64,000 nt of DNA. Origin: an uncultured Candidatus Planktophila sp. (GTDB lineage: Bacteria > Actinomycetota > Actinomycetes > Nanopelagicales > Nanopelagicaceae). The notes beneath the pieces were generated by a model. That model did no database searches, had not been told where the DNA came from, and saw nothing but the letters and a program-made list of their open reading frames with translations. Position 1 is the stretch's first letter. Each line of letters starts with the position of its first letter. The stretch covers positions 48,681-112,680 of the forward strand of contig CALJUA010000030.1 of the NCBI GenBank assembly GCA_937975715.1. Reading direction: 5' to 3'. The translations under genes and the position numbers were made by a program. Shown piece by piece: positions 26,589 to 34,514 of this stretch.

Positions 26589-27026
26589 ATGTCAGTCTTT
26601 AGTGAAGATCTCATCATCCTGGATCTCGTTGCAACAGATAAGGTCGACGCGATCAAGCAGATGGCGGCAGTTGCTGTCGCTGCAGGTCGCGGTACCGATG
26701 CAGGCCAGATCGCTGCAGATGTGATCGCCCGCGATGAGATGGGCACGCCTCAGATTGATGGAATTGCAATTCCGCATGCACGCAGCGGCGGAGTCTCTGA
26801 TGCAGCTGTTGTTGTCGCTCGTACTGCTGGTGTCGTCTTTGATCCAGAAGAAGATCCAGCTCAAGTTGTCTTCATGATTCTCGTCCCCAATGAAGCCGGA
26901 GATCAGCACATTGAGATTCTCTCTGGTCTCGCTCGTCGCATGATGGATCCAGATTTCACAGCTGGTCTACGCACTGCAGATTCAAAGTCAGCGCTCGTTC
27001 AATTACTTAACTCAGGAGATAAATAA
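26589..27026 (+). CDS. Fructose PTS component IIA
   Basis: Accepts phosphate from HPr and passes it to IIB. The 145-residue protein has the PTS EIIA-2 fold with phosphorylated His63 in GIAIPHARSGGV and the downstream FMILVPNEAGDQHIEILSGLA. It is a free-standing subunit rather than the IIABC fusion common in other bacteria. The spacing to fruK is three bases, and its stop overlaps the IIB start as TAATG. Confidence 0.93.
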   Translation: MSVFSEDLIILDLVATDKVDAIKQMAAVAVAAGRGTDAGQIAADVIARDEMGTPQIDGIAIPHARSGGVSDAAVVVARTAGVVFDPEEDPAQVVFMILVPNEAGDQHIEILSGLARRMMDPDFTAGLRTADSKSALVQLLNSGDK

Positions 27027-27334
27027 TGAAGTTCGTAGTCGTCACTTCTTGTGCAACAGGAATCGCTCATACATTTATGGCAGCGGAAGCTCTTGATCGC
27101 GCTGGCAAAGCAAAGGGCCATGAGATGGTCATCGAGACTCAAGGTGCTGGTGGATATAAACCAACTCCTGCAGATGTCATCGCTTCAGCTGACGCAATTA
27201 TTTTTGCAAACGATGTTCGTATCCGCGATGAAGACCGATTCGATGGATGCAAGATTGTGAAGTCAACACCTAAGGCTGCAATCAAGAACGCTGCAGATCT
27301 CGTCGAGCAGGCGGAAGCGCTAGCAAACGGCTAG
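27026..27334 (+). CDS. Fructose PTS component IIB
   Basis: Cytoplasmic phosphocarrier of the fructose permease. It has 102 residues, with the phosphorylated Cys9 in VVTSCATGIAHTFMAAEAL and the following GHEMVIETQGAGG characteristic of the fructose-type IIB domain. It is encoded separately from IIC. A 162-base stretch with a strong hairpin follows before the IIC gene. Confidence 0.94.
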   Translation: MKFVVVTSCATGIAHTFMAAEALDRAGKAKGHEMVIETQGAGGYKPTPADVIASADAIIFANDVRIRDEDRFDGCKIVKSTPKAAIKNAADLVEQAEALANG

Positions 27335-27356
27335 TTTGAAAGCTTGCGATCCAAAA

Positions 27357-27449
27357 ATGAATAACGAGAGAGAATTCTCAAAGAGCTCAATAGCTTGCAA
27401 GATTGAGCGCGACGAGAATGAAGTAAAGCAGGAAAAACTGAATAAGTAA
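27357..27449 (+). CDS. Possible small ORF between PTS IIB and IIC
   Basis: ATG 27357 opens a 30-codon frame encoding a highly charged peptide (MNNEREFSKSSIACKIERDE, then a lysine-rich end). There is no Shine-Dalgarno, and I know no matching family. It lies in an otherwise unexplained 162-base gap within an operon of tightly packed genes. It may be chance. Confidence 0.2.
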   Translation: MNNEREFSKSSIACKIERDENEVKQEKLNK

Positions 27450-27454
27450 GACCT

Positions 27455-27475
27455 CCATCACAATGGTTGTGATGG
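27455..27475 (+). ncRNA. Perfect 9-bp hairpin before PTS IIC
   Basis: CCATCACAA (27455-27463) and TTGTGATGG (27467-27475) are exact reverse complements around TGG. No T-tract follows, and the hairpin lies about nine bases before the AAAGGAA ribosome site of the IIC gene. It may be an mRNA processing or stability element, or affect IIC translation. Confidence 0.5.
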
Positions 27476-27496
27476 TTATGAAAGAAAGGAACTTCC

Positions 27497-28591
27497 GTGA
27501 GTTCTGGATCTAACATTCGTCGTTACTTAATGACCGGCGTCAGCTACATGATTCCGTTCGTTACAGCGGGCGGTATTCTCATCGCTCTCAGCTTTATGAT
27601 TTCTGGAGACCCAGCTGGCTTTACAAGCCTTGGTGTTCAGAATGCACTTGATGGCACAAACGCAGATGGCGCTGCACTTGATGCGCGCGTTCGTATCGGT
27701 GCATTCCTCTTCGGTCTTGCAATGGGCCCTTGGCAGTTCTTGCTCCCAGCTCTTGCAGGTTACATCGCATACGCAATCGCAGACCGTCCAGGTATCGTTC
27801 CTGGCTTTGCTGCTGGTGCTGTTGCAGGCTCAATCGGTTCAGGCTTCCTCGGCGCAATGGTCGGTGGTCTTGTAGCTGGTTACGTAGCTAACTGGATTTC
27901 AACATGGAACGTTCCAGCTGCAATCCGTTCAATCATGCCAATTGTTATCAACCCACTGATCTCAGTAATCGTCACTCTCTCCGTGATGTACCTCGTGGTC
28001 AAGAACGTTGTTACTCCTCTCAACGAGGGTGCAACTTCATGGCTCGAAGGTCTTGGCGATGGTTCAGCAATCCTTCTCGGTATCGTCATCGGTTTGATGA
28101 TGGCATTCGATATGGGTGGACCAGTTAACAAGGTTGCATACACATTCGGTGTTGCAGGTCTTACAGCTGCAGGTACAGCAACAACAGGTGCTGGCCTTAC
28201 ACACATGGCTGCTGTTATGGCTGCTGGTATGACACCTCCACTCGGACTCGCACTTGCAACAGTTGTTCGCAAGTCACTCTTCACAGAGGCAGAGCACGAA
28301 AACGGAAAGGCTGCTTGGGTTCTTGGCGCAACATTCATTACTGAAGGCGCAATCCCATTCGCAGCTGCTGACCCAGCACGCGTTATCCCTTCAATCATGC
28401 TCGGATCTGCTGTAACAGGTGGTCTCGTTGAGGCTTTCGGTAACACTCTCCGCGCGCCACATGGTGGTATAGCTGTTCTTCCACTTATTGGTGGAGTTGG
28501 CACATACATCATCGCGATCGTTGTCGGTACAGTCGTAACAGCTGCTGCAGTCATCATCGCAAAGGGCATTGGTGCAAAGGCCAACGCTTAA
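27497..28591 (+). CDS. Fructose PTS permease component IIC
   Basis: Membrane channel of the fructose phosphotransferase system. The protein has 364 residues and many hydrophobic segments. Family motifs are MTGVSYMIPFVTAGGILIAL at the start, GFLGAMVGGLVAGY, and ITEGAIPFAAADPARVIPS. It starts with GTG 27497 behind AAAGGAA. With separate IIA and IIB it forms the full transporter; fructose is inferred from fruK in the same operon. A strong terminator follows. Confidence 0.94.
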   Translation: MSSGSNIRRYLMTGVSYMIPFVTAGGILIALSFMISGDPAGFTSLGVQNALDGTNADGAALDARVRIGAFLFGLAMGPWQFLLPALAGYIAYAIADRPGIVPGFAAGAVAGSIGSGFLGAMVGGLVAGYVANWISTWNVPAAIRSIMPIVINPLISVIVTLSVMYLVVKNVVTPLNEGATSWLEGLGDGSAILLGIVIGLMMAFDMGGPVNKVAYTFGVAGLTAAGTATTGAGLTHMAAVMAAGMTPPLGLALATVVRKSLFTEAEHENGKAAWVLGATFITEGAIPFAAADPARVIPSIMLGSAVTGGLVEAFGNTLRAPHGGIAVLPLIGGVGTYIIAIVVGTVVTAAAVIIAKGIGAKANA

Positions 28592-28611
28592 TTAGTTCAA
28601 GCAGTACAGGG

Positions 28612-28650
28612 CAGTGGCTCCGGGGCAACTCGGGGCCACTGTTCTTTTTT
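28612..28650 (+). terminator. Intrinsic terminator after PTS IIC
   Basis: CAGTGGCTCCG (28612-28622) pairs with CGGGGCCACTG (28631-28641), 11 bp with one G-U, followed by TTCTTTTTT. It is a clear rho-independent terminator closing the fruK-IIA-IIB-IIC operon and separating it from HPr/EI. Confidence 0.85.
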
Positions 28651-28703
28651 GCAGTTTTTTTCAGTAGAGTACGCACATCATTTATTGCTAAGGAGTTACC
28701 ACG

Positions 28704-28976
28704 ATGCCAAGTCAGATTGTTGCAGTCGGAAGCAAGGTCGGTCTTCATGCACGCCCTGCATCAATTCTCGTAAAGGCTGCAGCAGCTGCAAAGCCGCTTG
28801 CTGTCACCATTGGTCGACCAGGGGATAAGGCAGTCAATGCTGCATCACTGCTCTCAGTTCTCGCACTTGGCGTTAAGAATGGTGATTCCATCGAAGTCAC
28901 TGTTACAGATGGCGATGGCGCGGAAGCACTTCTCGCATCAATCGTTGAAATCATTGCAACGGATCACGACGAGTAA
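28704..28976 (+). CDS. ptsH: Phosphocarrier protein HPr
   Basis: General PTS phosphocarrier between enzyme I and the sugar-specific IIA. The 90-residue protein has the active His15 in GLHARPAS. The position equivalent to the regulatory Ser46 of Bacillus is Ser48 in VNAASLLSV; whether it is phosphorylated is unknown. AAGGAG precedes ATG 28704. It follows its own promoter region after the fru terminator and is paired with the enzyme I gene six bases downstream. Confidence 0.95.
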   Translation: MPSQIVAVGSKVGLHARPASILVKAAAAAKPLAVTIGRPGDKAVNAASLLSVLALGVKNGDSIEVTVTDGDGAEALLASIVEIIATDHDE

Positions 28977-28982
28977 ATAGCG

Positions 28983-30620
28983 ATGACATATCAAGGAATC
29001 GGTGTCTCACCTGGAGTCGTTGTCGGCCCAGTACGTCGAATCGTGGCTGCAAAAGTCACAGCACCAGTTCCAGCTGATATCGATCAAGTTTTAGAAGCAC
29101 TCGATGCAGTTGCTGCAGATCTCGAACACAGCGCAGAGACAATTGAACTCGAAGTCGCCAAGGAAGTTCTCGGCGCGCAAGCGATGATGGCTCGCGATCC
29201 TTCTGTTATTGAAGTTCTAGAGGGTGCAATCACAGAAGGTGTCGCATTCGATGTACGCCCAATTGTTGAAGCGGCTTTTGGTGGATTTAAGGAGCAGCTC
29301 CTTGCTCTCGGTGGATATTTCTCAGAGCGCGTCAGTGATATTGATGAGATCCAAACGCGCCTGATTAACAAACTTGCAGGCATCGAAAGCGCAGAGCTGA
29401 CACTTACTGCGCCAACAATTGTTGTTGCAGAAGATCTCACTCCTGCTGATACTGCAGCGCTCAATTTGAAGTTTGCACTTGCACTTGTCTGCTCACACGG
29501 TGGAGCTACTAGCCACACGGCAATCGTTGCTCGTGGTCTTGGCATTCCAGCAATAGTCGGTTGTGCCGGAGTCATGGATCTTGCAGATGGCACAACAGTT
29601 CTTGTCGATGGTCGCGGGGGAGATGTCATTGTTGACGCATCTTCTGATGAAATCGCTACCCGCTCTGAGAAGGAAGCAAAGCTCAAAGCTCGCGCAGAAT
29701 CCGTGACCGGTCCTGGTCGCTTATCTGATGGCACACCAGTGCAGTTGCTAGGTAATGCCGGCACCGTCGACGATGTTCGTGCTGCGGTAAAGGTCGGCGC
29801 AGAGGGCATTGGTTTATTCCGTACAGAATTGTTATTCCTTGATTCTCAAGTGGAGCCATCTGTTGAAGAACAAGTGAAGATGTATTCGGATGTCTTTGAT
29901 GTCATGGCAGGTAAGAAAGTTGTTATCCGCACACTTGATGCCGGTAGCGATAAGCCAGTTCCATATATCAATGCGATTCATGAAGAAAACCCAGCACTTG
30001 GTGTGCGCGGATGGCGTTTAACTCGTACAAGTAACGATGTTCTCAATCGTCAGTTGGAAGCACTGGCTAAGGCTTCTCACGGTAAAGATGTGAAACTGTG
30101 GGTCATGGCCCCAATGATTAATACGCCAGATGAGGCAAAAGATTTTGCTGATCGCGTTAAGGGCCTTGGCATGCAGGTTCCTGGCGTCATGATTGAGACT
30201 CCAGCTGCCGCTCTGCATGCAGATCGCGTGCTTGCTGAAGTGGAATTCGGTTCATTTGGTACCAATGATTTAACTCAATATGTGATGGCTTCAGATCGCA
30301 TGGATTCACGTCTGTCAGATATGACAACTGCATGGCATCCAGCTGTTCTTCGCGCTATCTCGATTGCATCGCAAGAAGCTGCGACTGTTAACAAGCCAGT
30401 CGGCGTCTGCGGAGAGGCTGCAGCAAATGCATATCTTGCAGCTGTCCTGATTGGACTCGGAGTCTCTTCTCTCTCGATGGCACCGAGTGCTCTCGCTGAA
30501 GTTCGTGGCTTCCTTGCAAGCGTTGACCTTCCCACATGTCAGAAGGCTGCAAAAGCGGCGCTCGGTGCGCGCTCTGCAAAAGATGCGGAATTGTTAGCGA
30601 AAGAGATTCTCGAAAACTAG
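28983..30620 (+). CDS. ptsI: PTS enzyme I (phosphoenolpyruvate-protein phosphotransferase)
   Basis: Transfers phosphate from phosphoenolpyruvate to HPr. The 545 residues have the N-terminal HPr-binding part, the active His178 in GGATSHTAIVARGLG, and the C-terminal PEP-binding barrel with GLFRTELLFLD, GVMIETPAAA, GTNDLTQYVMA and the catalytic cysteine in VGVCGEAAAN. It completes a self-sufficient fructose PTS in this window. Its stop lies in a short TACTAG repeat. Confidence 0.96.
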   Translation: MTYQGIGVSPGVVVGPVRRIVAAKVTAPVPADIDQVLEALDAVAADLEHSAETIELEVAKEVLGAQAMMARDPSVIEVLEGAITEGVAFDVRPIVEAAFGGFKEQLLALGGYFSERVSDIDEIQTRLINKLAGIESAELTLTAPTIVVAEDLTPADTAALNLKFALALVCSHGGATSHTAIVARGLGIPAIVGCAGVMDLADGTTVLVDGRGGDVIVDASSDEIATRSEKEAKLKARAESVTGPGRLSDGTPVQLLGNAGTVDDVRAAVKVGAEGIGLFRTELLFLDSQVEPSVEEQVKMYSDVFDVMAGKKVVIRTLDAGSDKPVPYINAIHEENPALGVRGWRLTRTSNDVLNRQLEALAKASHGKDVKLWVMAPMINTPDEAKDFADRVKGLGMQVPGVMIETPAAALHADRVLAEVEFGSFGTNDLTQYVMASDRMDSRLSDMTTAWHPAVLRAISIASQEAATVNKPVGVCGEAAANAYLAAVLIGLGVSSLSMAPSALAEVRGFLASVDLPTCQKAAKAALGARSAKDAELLAKEILEN

Positions 30621-30641
30621 TACTAGTACTAGGCCTGAGAG

Positions 30642-30647
30642 TAGATT
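30642..30647 (+). promoter_or_regulatory. -10 element placing pncC as leaderless
   Basis: TAGATT is followed by six bases and ATG 30654. No Shine-Dalgarno is seen. Confidence 0.5.
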
Positions 30648-30653
30648 TCATCC

Positions 30654-31136
30654 ATGCCTTTACGTGCACACGCCAACACTGTTATCGCTTATCTTGAAGA
30701 TCGCGGTGAAACAGTTGCGGTTGCAGAATCTCTCACTGGTGGCGGATTAGGTCACGCACTGACATATACACCAGGTGCATCAAAAGTTTTTCTCGGTGGA
30801 ATCATCGCTTACACAAATGAGGTAAAGATTAATTTCCTCGGAATCGATGCGGCGCTGATTGAAGAGTTCTCAGTCGTCAGTGAAGAAGTCGCTAATGCGA
30901 TGGCAGATGCTGCTCGTGAAAAGTTCGGCACAACATGGGGGATAGCAACAACAGGTATCGCAGGCCCGGGTGACCACCAGGGAATTCCAGAAGGCACTGT
31001 CTGGGTCGCTATCCGCGGTCCGATCAATCAAACTATTCAATTGCAGCTCGATAGTGGGCGTGAGGCAATCCGTACCGGAGCTATATCCAGCGCGATTGGC
31101 ACCTTTGCCCGTATCCTTAGCTATCGCACGACATAA
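30654..31136 (+). CDS. pncC: Nicotinamide-nucleotide amidohydrolase (CinA C-terminal type)
   Basis: Deamidates NMN to nicotinate mononucleotide in pyridine nucleotide recycling. A 160-residue stand-alone CinA C-terminal domain: VAVAESLTGGGLGHALTYTPGAS, GGIIAYTNEVKINFLGI and TTGIAGPGDHQGIPEGTVWVA. The N-terminal MoaB-like domain of full CinA is missing, as in PncC proteins. It stands directly before clgR, a conserved actinobacterial pairing. Confidence 0.92.
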   Translation: MPLRAHANTVIAYLEDRGETVAVAESLTGGGLGHALTYTPGASKVFLGGIIAYTNEVKINFLGIDAALIEEFSVVSEEVANAMADAAREKFGTTWGIATTGIAGPGDHQGIPEGTVWVAIRGPINQTIQLQLDSGREAIRTGAISSAIGTFARILSYRTT

Positions 31137-31156
31137 TCGAGACCAGGAGGGGTGAG

Positions 31157-31423
31157 ATGACGCTGCTACGTGAATCTGTAGGCCAGGCGCTTCGTCGCGC
31201 CCGCACAGAGCAATCTCGCACCCTTCGTGATGTTGCTCGCGATGCTCGTGTATCCCTCGGTTATCTCTCAGAGGTCGAGCGCGGGCAGAAGGAAGCATCA
31301 TCTGAGCTCCTTAATTCAATCTGCGAAGCGCTGGGCATGACACTCGGTTCGTTGATGCGTGATGTCACACTCGAAATCACAGCAGCTGAAACTGCAAAGC
31401 TCGTCGTTGTCGATGCAGCCTAA
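31157..31423 (+). CDS. clgR: Clp gene regulator ClgR-type XRE protein
   Basis: An 88-residue Xre-family DNA-binding protein. The helix-turn-helix spans about residues 10-65 (LRRARTEQSRTLRDVARDA, VSLGYLSEVERGQKEASSE), closely resembling actinobacterial ClgR, which activates clp protease and other proteostasis genes. AGGAGG precedes ATG 31157. The location after pncC and near recA matches mycobacterial gene order. Its last bases overlap the start of a TetR gene. Confidence 0.88.
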   Translation: MTLLRESVGQALRRARTEQSRTLRDVARDARVSLGYLSEVERGQKEASSELLNSICEALGMTLGSLMRDVTLEITAAETAKLVVVDAA

Positions 31424-31934
31424 ATATTCGCTTCAAGCAAACGCGCACCGTCGCACAGAAGAAGCAATCCTCGCCGGCACTAAAGATCTTATTTCTCGTA
31501 AAGGCATCTCTGGTCTATCAATGATTGAGATTGCGGATCACTCTGAAGTATCTCGAGCAACTTTATATAACCATTACCGCGATAAAGATGCAGTTCTATC
31601 AGCGCTAGTCGCATCAGAAGTTCAACGCCTTGCAGATCTTGCAACAACCGCAGGAACTCCAGCTGATGCCCTTGAATCACTATCGATTTCCATCTCATCA
31701 GATCCAGCACTTGCAGCTATGCGAATCTACGATGCAGACGTTTTGGTTGCGGCAATGACCAATACTGCCTCCGAGCACTACATCACCATTGCACAGATTA
31801 TTTATAGCGCTACCAAGTCACAGCCAGGTACGGGTATTGCAATGCGTTGGTTGTTAGGCCAGGTTCTTCAGCCACTGACTATCGAACAATCGCGCGAACA
31901 AGCAGCACGGCTCGCTACAGATACTCTCTTCTAA
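31413..31934 (+). CDS. TetR family transcriptional regulator
   Basis: A 173-residue one-component regulator. The N-terminal helix-turn-helix is visible in RTEEAILAGTKDLISRKG, MIEIADHSEVSRATLYNHY and RDKDAVLSALV; the C-terminal part is a helical ligand or dimer domain without recognised specificity. I chose ATG 31413 because it overlaps the end of clgR by 11 bases and begins just before the conserved part; the frame is open further upstream inside clgR. The overlap implies coupled expression with ClgR. Confidence 0.8.
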   Translation: MQPKYSLQANAHRRTEEAILAGTKDLISRKGISGLSMIEIADHSEVSRATLYNHYRDKDAVLSALVASEVQRLADLATTAGTPADALESLSISISSDPALAAMRIYDADVLVAAMTNTASEHYITIAQIIYSATKSQPGTGIAMRWLLGQVLQPLTIEQSREQAARLATDTLF

Positions 31935-31937
31935 CTC

Positions 31938-32135
31938 ATGCGCATCTCAGATCTTAAAGAACGCCTTGTGCTCTCATTCGGTGAAGAGTGGGCGCCATCC
32001 TTTTCACAAGACATCGCCATCAGTGAACTTGGCAGCAAGACAGTCAATGAAGCGCTGAAGGCAGGACTTGAAGCCGATGAAATCTGGCGAGCAGTTTGCA
32101 AGCAGTGCCCAGTTGAAACCGCTAAACAGCGATAA
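31938..32135 (+). CDS. DUF3046 family protein
   Basis: A 65-residue protein of unknown function. The sequence (RISDLKERLVLSFGEEWAPS, then ALKAGLEADEIWRAVC) matches the DUF3046 family, which is found in actinobacteria between clgR and recA. It starts three bases after the TetR stop, so it is in the same operon. Its 3' end overlaps the convergent yaaA by 14 bases. No catalytic motif is seen. Confidence 0.85.
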   Translation: MRISDLKERLVLSFGEEWAPSFSQDIAISELGSKTVNEALKAGLEADEIWRAVCKQCPVETAKQR

Positions 32136-32676
32136 CTTCTAGAACCCAGGGATCGACTCCGTTAGATGGAGTCAGTGCACAGGGATACTTCTCGGAGACG
32201 ATGGCATAGAGATCTTCAGGGGTCTTTGGCATCGACCGAGATTGCAATAACCAACGTGTGATTTCTCCACGAGTCTTCTTCGACATATGTGTGATGACGG
32301 TGCGAACGCCGTCGACAACGGTTGAGACACGAATTTCGACGGTGATATCGACAGGAGCTTTCCAGACAGTCTTGTAGGTGGAGGATCGGCAATCGACAAT
32401 CAATGGAACCTTCACGCCAGCTAAGGCCGCTTCAACAATCGGACCCATCCCCTTGTTATTGATCTTCTCCTTGTAGCTTTCAATCTTGCTTGAAGGGCGC
32501 ACGACGCCGTACTTGGCGCTGATGATGGCCAGAGCGGTCTCACCACGCTTTTTAGCGGCAGGGGAGAGCGATGCCCAGTCGAGGGCTTGATAGAGAACCC
32601 CGGTGTAGACGCTCATCGCCGGGGTGGGCTTAGAGGTCTCAGCCTTCTTCTCAGAGGGCGGTAGGAGGATCAGCAC
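32122..32676 (-). CDS. yaaA: Peroxide stress protein YaaA family (UPF0246)
   Basis: A 184-residue protein beginning LILLPPSEKKAETS, the YaaA/DUF328 signature. In E. coli YaaA limits intracellular iron under peroxide stress; the enzymatic role is unclear. Further matches are SAKYGVVRPSSKIESYK and the C-terminal YAIVSEKYPCALT. It is a little shorter than the 250-residue proteobacterial form. The start codon read on the minus strand is GTG with CATACT six bases upstream, compatible with a leaderless mRNA. Confidence 0.85.
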   Translation of the reverse strand: MLILLPPSEKKAETSKPTPAMSVYTGVLYQALDWASLSPAAKKRGETALAIISAKYGVVRPSSKIESYKEKINNKGMGPIVEAALAGVKVPLIVDCRSSTYKTVWKAPVDITVEIRVSTVVDGVRTVITHMSKKTRGEITRWLLQSRSMPKTPEDLYAIVSEKYPCALTPSNGVDPWVLEVIAV

Positions 32677-32750
32677 GGCGTGAGTATGGCCTCTCGCCAG
32701 GTCATTTGTCGGTGGTGGCCGTTAAGTTCAGGGCGTGTCTTAAGTGGTAT

Positions 32751-32766
32751 TCGAACAGATGTTCGA
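32751..32766 (+). promoter_or_regulatory. LexA (SOS) box of recA
   Basis: TCGAACAGATGTTCGA is a perfect match to the actinobacterial/Bacillus-type LexA consensus TCGAACN4GTTCGA, lying 151 bases before the recA start codon. TAGCCT at 32768-32773 could be the -10, so bound LexA would cover the promoter. This marks recA(-recX) as SOS-controlled. The remaining leader to 32916 has no recognised element besides the recA ribosome site. Confidence 0.9.
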
Positions 32767-32916
32767 GTAGCCTATGCAATGCACAACCAGAGCGGTCTCA
32801 TTCCTCCGCCCACAGCGTCTCTATAACGCTCGTTGGCCGTCGATGAAGTTCCGTACCTTCTGGGCCACCCAAACGGTGAGCGCTCGCTCAACGTTCGACT
32901 AAAAGGAGAAAAGCTC

Positions 32917-33999
32917 ATGGCAGCTGAAAAGCCAAGCAAAGCCGATGAAAAAGCAACATCCGATCGCCACAAGGCGCTCGACACAGCCCTCGCTCAAATC
33001 GAACGTCAGTTTGGTAAGGGTGCAGTTATCAAGATGTCAGATAAGCAAGCCCAAGTTATCGAAGTTATCCCAACAGGTTCTGTTGCACTCGATATGGCGC
33101 TCGGCATCGGCGGTCTCCCACGTGGCCGCATCGTAGAAATCTACGGACCAGAATCTTCAGGTAAGACAACTCTTACATTGCACGCAATTGCATCTGCACA
33201 GAAGCAGGGCGGTATCTGCGCATTTATCGATGCAGAGCATGCATTCGATGCTGAATACGCAAAGAAGCTCGGCGTTGATATCGATGCACTTCTCGTTTCA
33301 CAGCCAGATACCGGAGAACAAGCTCTCGAGATCATGGATATGTTGGTTCGCTCTGGCGCACTCGATCTCGTCGTAGTCGACTCAGTTGCAGCGCTTGTTC
33401 CTCGTGCAGAAATCGAAGGCGAGATGGGTGATTCACATATGGGTCTCCAGGCACGTTTGATGTCACAGGCTCTTCGTAAGGTCACTGGTGCGCTTCACCA
33501 ATCAAAGACAACAGCGATCTTTATCAACCAGCTTCGCGACAAGATCGGTGTCTTCTTCGGCTCTCCTGAGACAACAACAGGTGGAAAGGCGCTTAAGTTC
33601 TACGCATCTGTTCGCCTCGATATCCGTCGCATTGAAACACTAAAGGATGGACAAGAATCTGTCGGTAACCGCACACGCGTGAAGGTCGTCAAGAACAAGA
33701 TGGCTCCACCTTTCAAGCAGGCAGAGTTCGACATCATCTACGGCACAGGTATCTCACGCGAAGGTTCGCTGCTCGATATGGGCGTTGACCTCGGCATCGT
33801 AAAGAAGTCAGGCGCTTGGTACACATACGAAGGCGATCAGCTTGGCCAGGGTAAGGAGAATTCACGTAACTTCCTTCTCGACAATCCAGATCTCGCTAAC
33901 GATATTGAAAATAAGATCCGTGCAAGCTTTGTTCCAGTCGAGGTCGATGCAGCACTTATCGCCGAGATTGATGAAGCAGTAGCAGAGGTTGATTTCTAA
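32917..33999 (+). CDS. recA: Recombinase RecA
   Basis: ATP-dependent strand-exchange protein and co-protease for LexA. The 360 residues have Walker A GPESSGKTT at 77-85, Walker B-type LVVVDSVAAL, loop 1 region PRAEIEGEMGDSH, and FINQLRDKIGVFFG. No intein is present. AAAAGGAGAA lies before ATG 32917; the frame runs open upstream to 32833, but the ribosome site and family N-terminus support 32917. A LexA box lies in the promoter. Confidence 0.97.
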   Translation: MAAEKPSKADEKATSDRHKALDTALAQIERQFGKGAVIKMSDKQAQVIEVIPTGSVALDMALGIGGLPRGRIVEIYGPESSGKTTLTLHAIASAQKQGGICAFIDAEHAFDAEYAKKLGVDIDALLVSQPDTGEQALEIMDMLVRSGALDLVVVDSVAALVPRAEIEGEMGDSHMGLQARLMSQALRKVTGALHQSKTTAIFINQLRDKIGVFFGSPETTTGGKALKFYASVRLDIRRIETLKDGQESVGNRTRVKVVKNKMAPPFKQAEFDIIYGTGISREGSLLDMGVDLGIVKKSGAWYTYEGDQLGQGKENSRNFLLDNPDLANDIENKIRASFVPVEVDAALIAEIDEAVAEVDF

Positions 34000-34514
34000 T
34001 TTCTCTGCAGTACGCAAAGGTTGAAAGAGGCGAGGGCTCTGACCCTTACGAAGTAGCCTATGCAATTGCGCTAAACGCACTTGTTGCACGAGCGAAAAGT
34101 AAGGGCGAGCTTCTCGCTCACCTTAAGACCCGGGGCGTTGAAGATCAGGTGGCCCAGGCCACCATCTTCCGGTTATCTGAAGCCGGCCTCGTTAATGACC
34201 AAGAGTTTGCCCTCGCGTGGGCTACATCGCGCCACAATCACAAGAAGATTTCCAAGCGCGTGATTGCAACAGAGCTTCGTCAAAAAGGCGTGACACAAGA
34301 AGAGATCAACTGTGCTCTCGACACCATCGATGATGATGCCGAATACCAATCTGCATTCGAACTCGCGATGAAGAAGTACGCAACTATGTCACGCCTTGAA
34401 AGTGACGTTCAGATTCGCCGTATTCAATCCTTGTTACAACGTAAAGGATTCGGATTTCCCGTTATTGCCCGTGTAATCCGCGAGCTCGGAATCGGTACAG
34501 ACTTCAACGACTAA
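33999..34514 (+). CDS. recX: Recombination regulator RecX, with atypical start codon
   Basis: Small helical modulator that inhibits RecA filaments. The frame encodes conserved RecX sequence from SDPYEVAYAIALNALVARAK through LKTRGVEDQVAQATIFRL to VIRELGIG. Upstream in this frame the only stop is at 33990, and no ATG, GTG or TTG occurs before 34149, which is inside the conserved region. The best initiation site is ATT 33999, overlapping the recA stop as TAATT with GAGG ten bases upstream; the TAATG overlap is used by three other gene pairs here. CTG 34005 is the alternative. About 171 residues, normal for RecX. It converges on a secreted-protein gene with a three-base overlap. Confidence 0.8.
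   Translation: MSLQYAKVERGEGSDPYEVAYAIALNALVARAKSKGELLAHLKTRGVEDQVAQATIFRLSEAGLVNDQEFALAWATSRHNHKKISKRVIATELRQKGVTQEEINCALDTIDDDAEYQSAFELAMKKYATMSRLESDVQIRRIQSLLQRKGFGFPVIARVIRELGIGTDFND

Noticed and set aside
30870..31301. A 143-codon minus-strand frame across pncC and clgR
   Set aside because: It overlaps two well-identified genes, has no ribosome site, and its translation resembles no family.
32766..32780. A 15-base word in the recA promoter that recurs within recX (34052-34066)
   Set aside because: A few identical 15-mers are expected by chance in a window of this size, and the second copy encodes conserved RecX residues.
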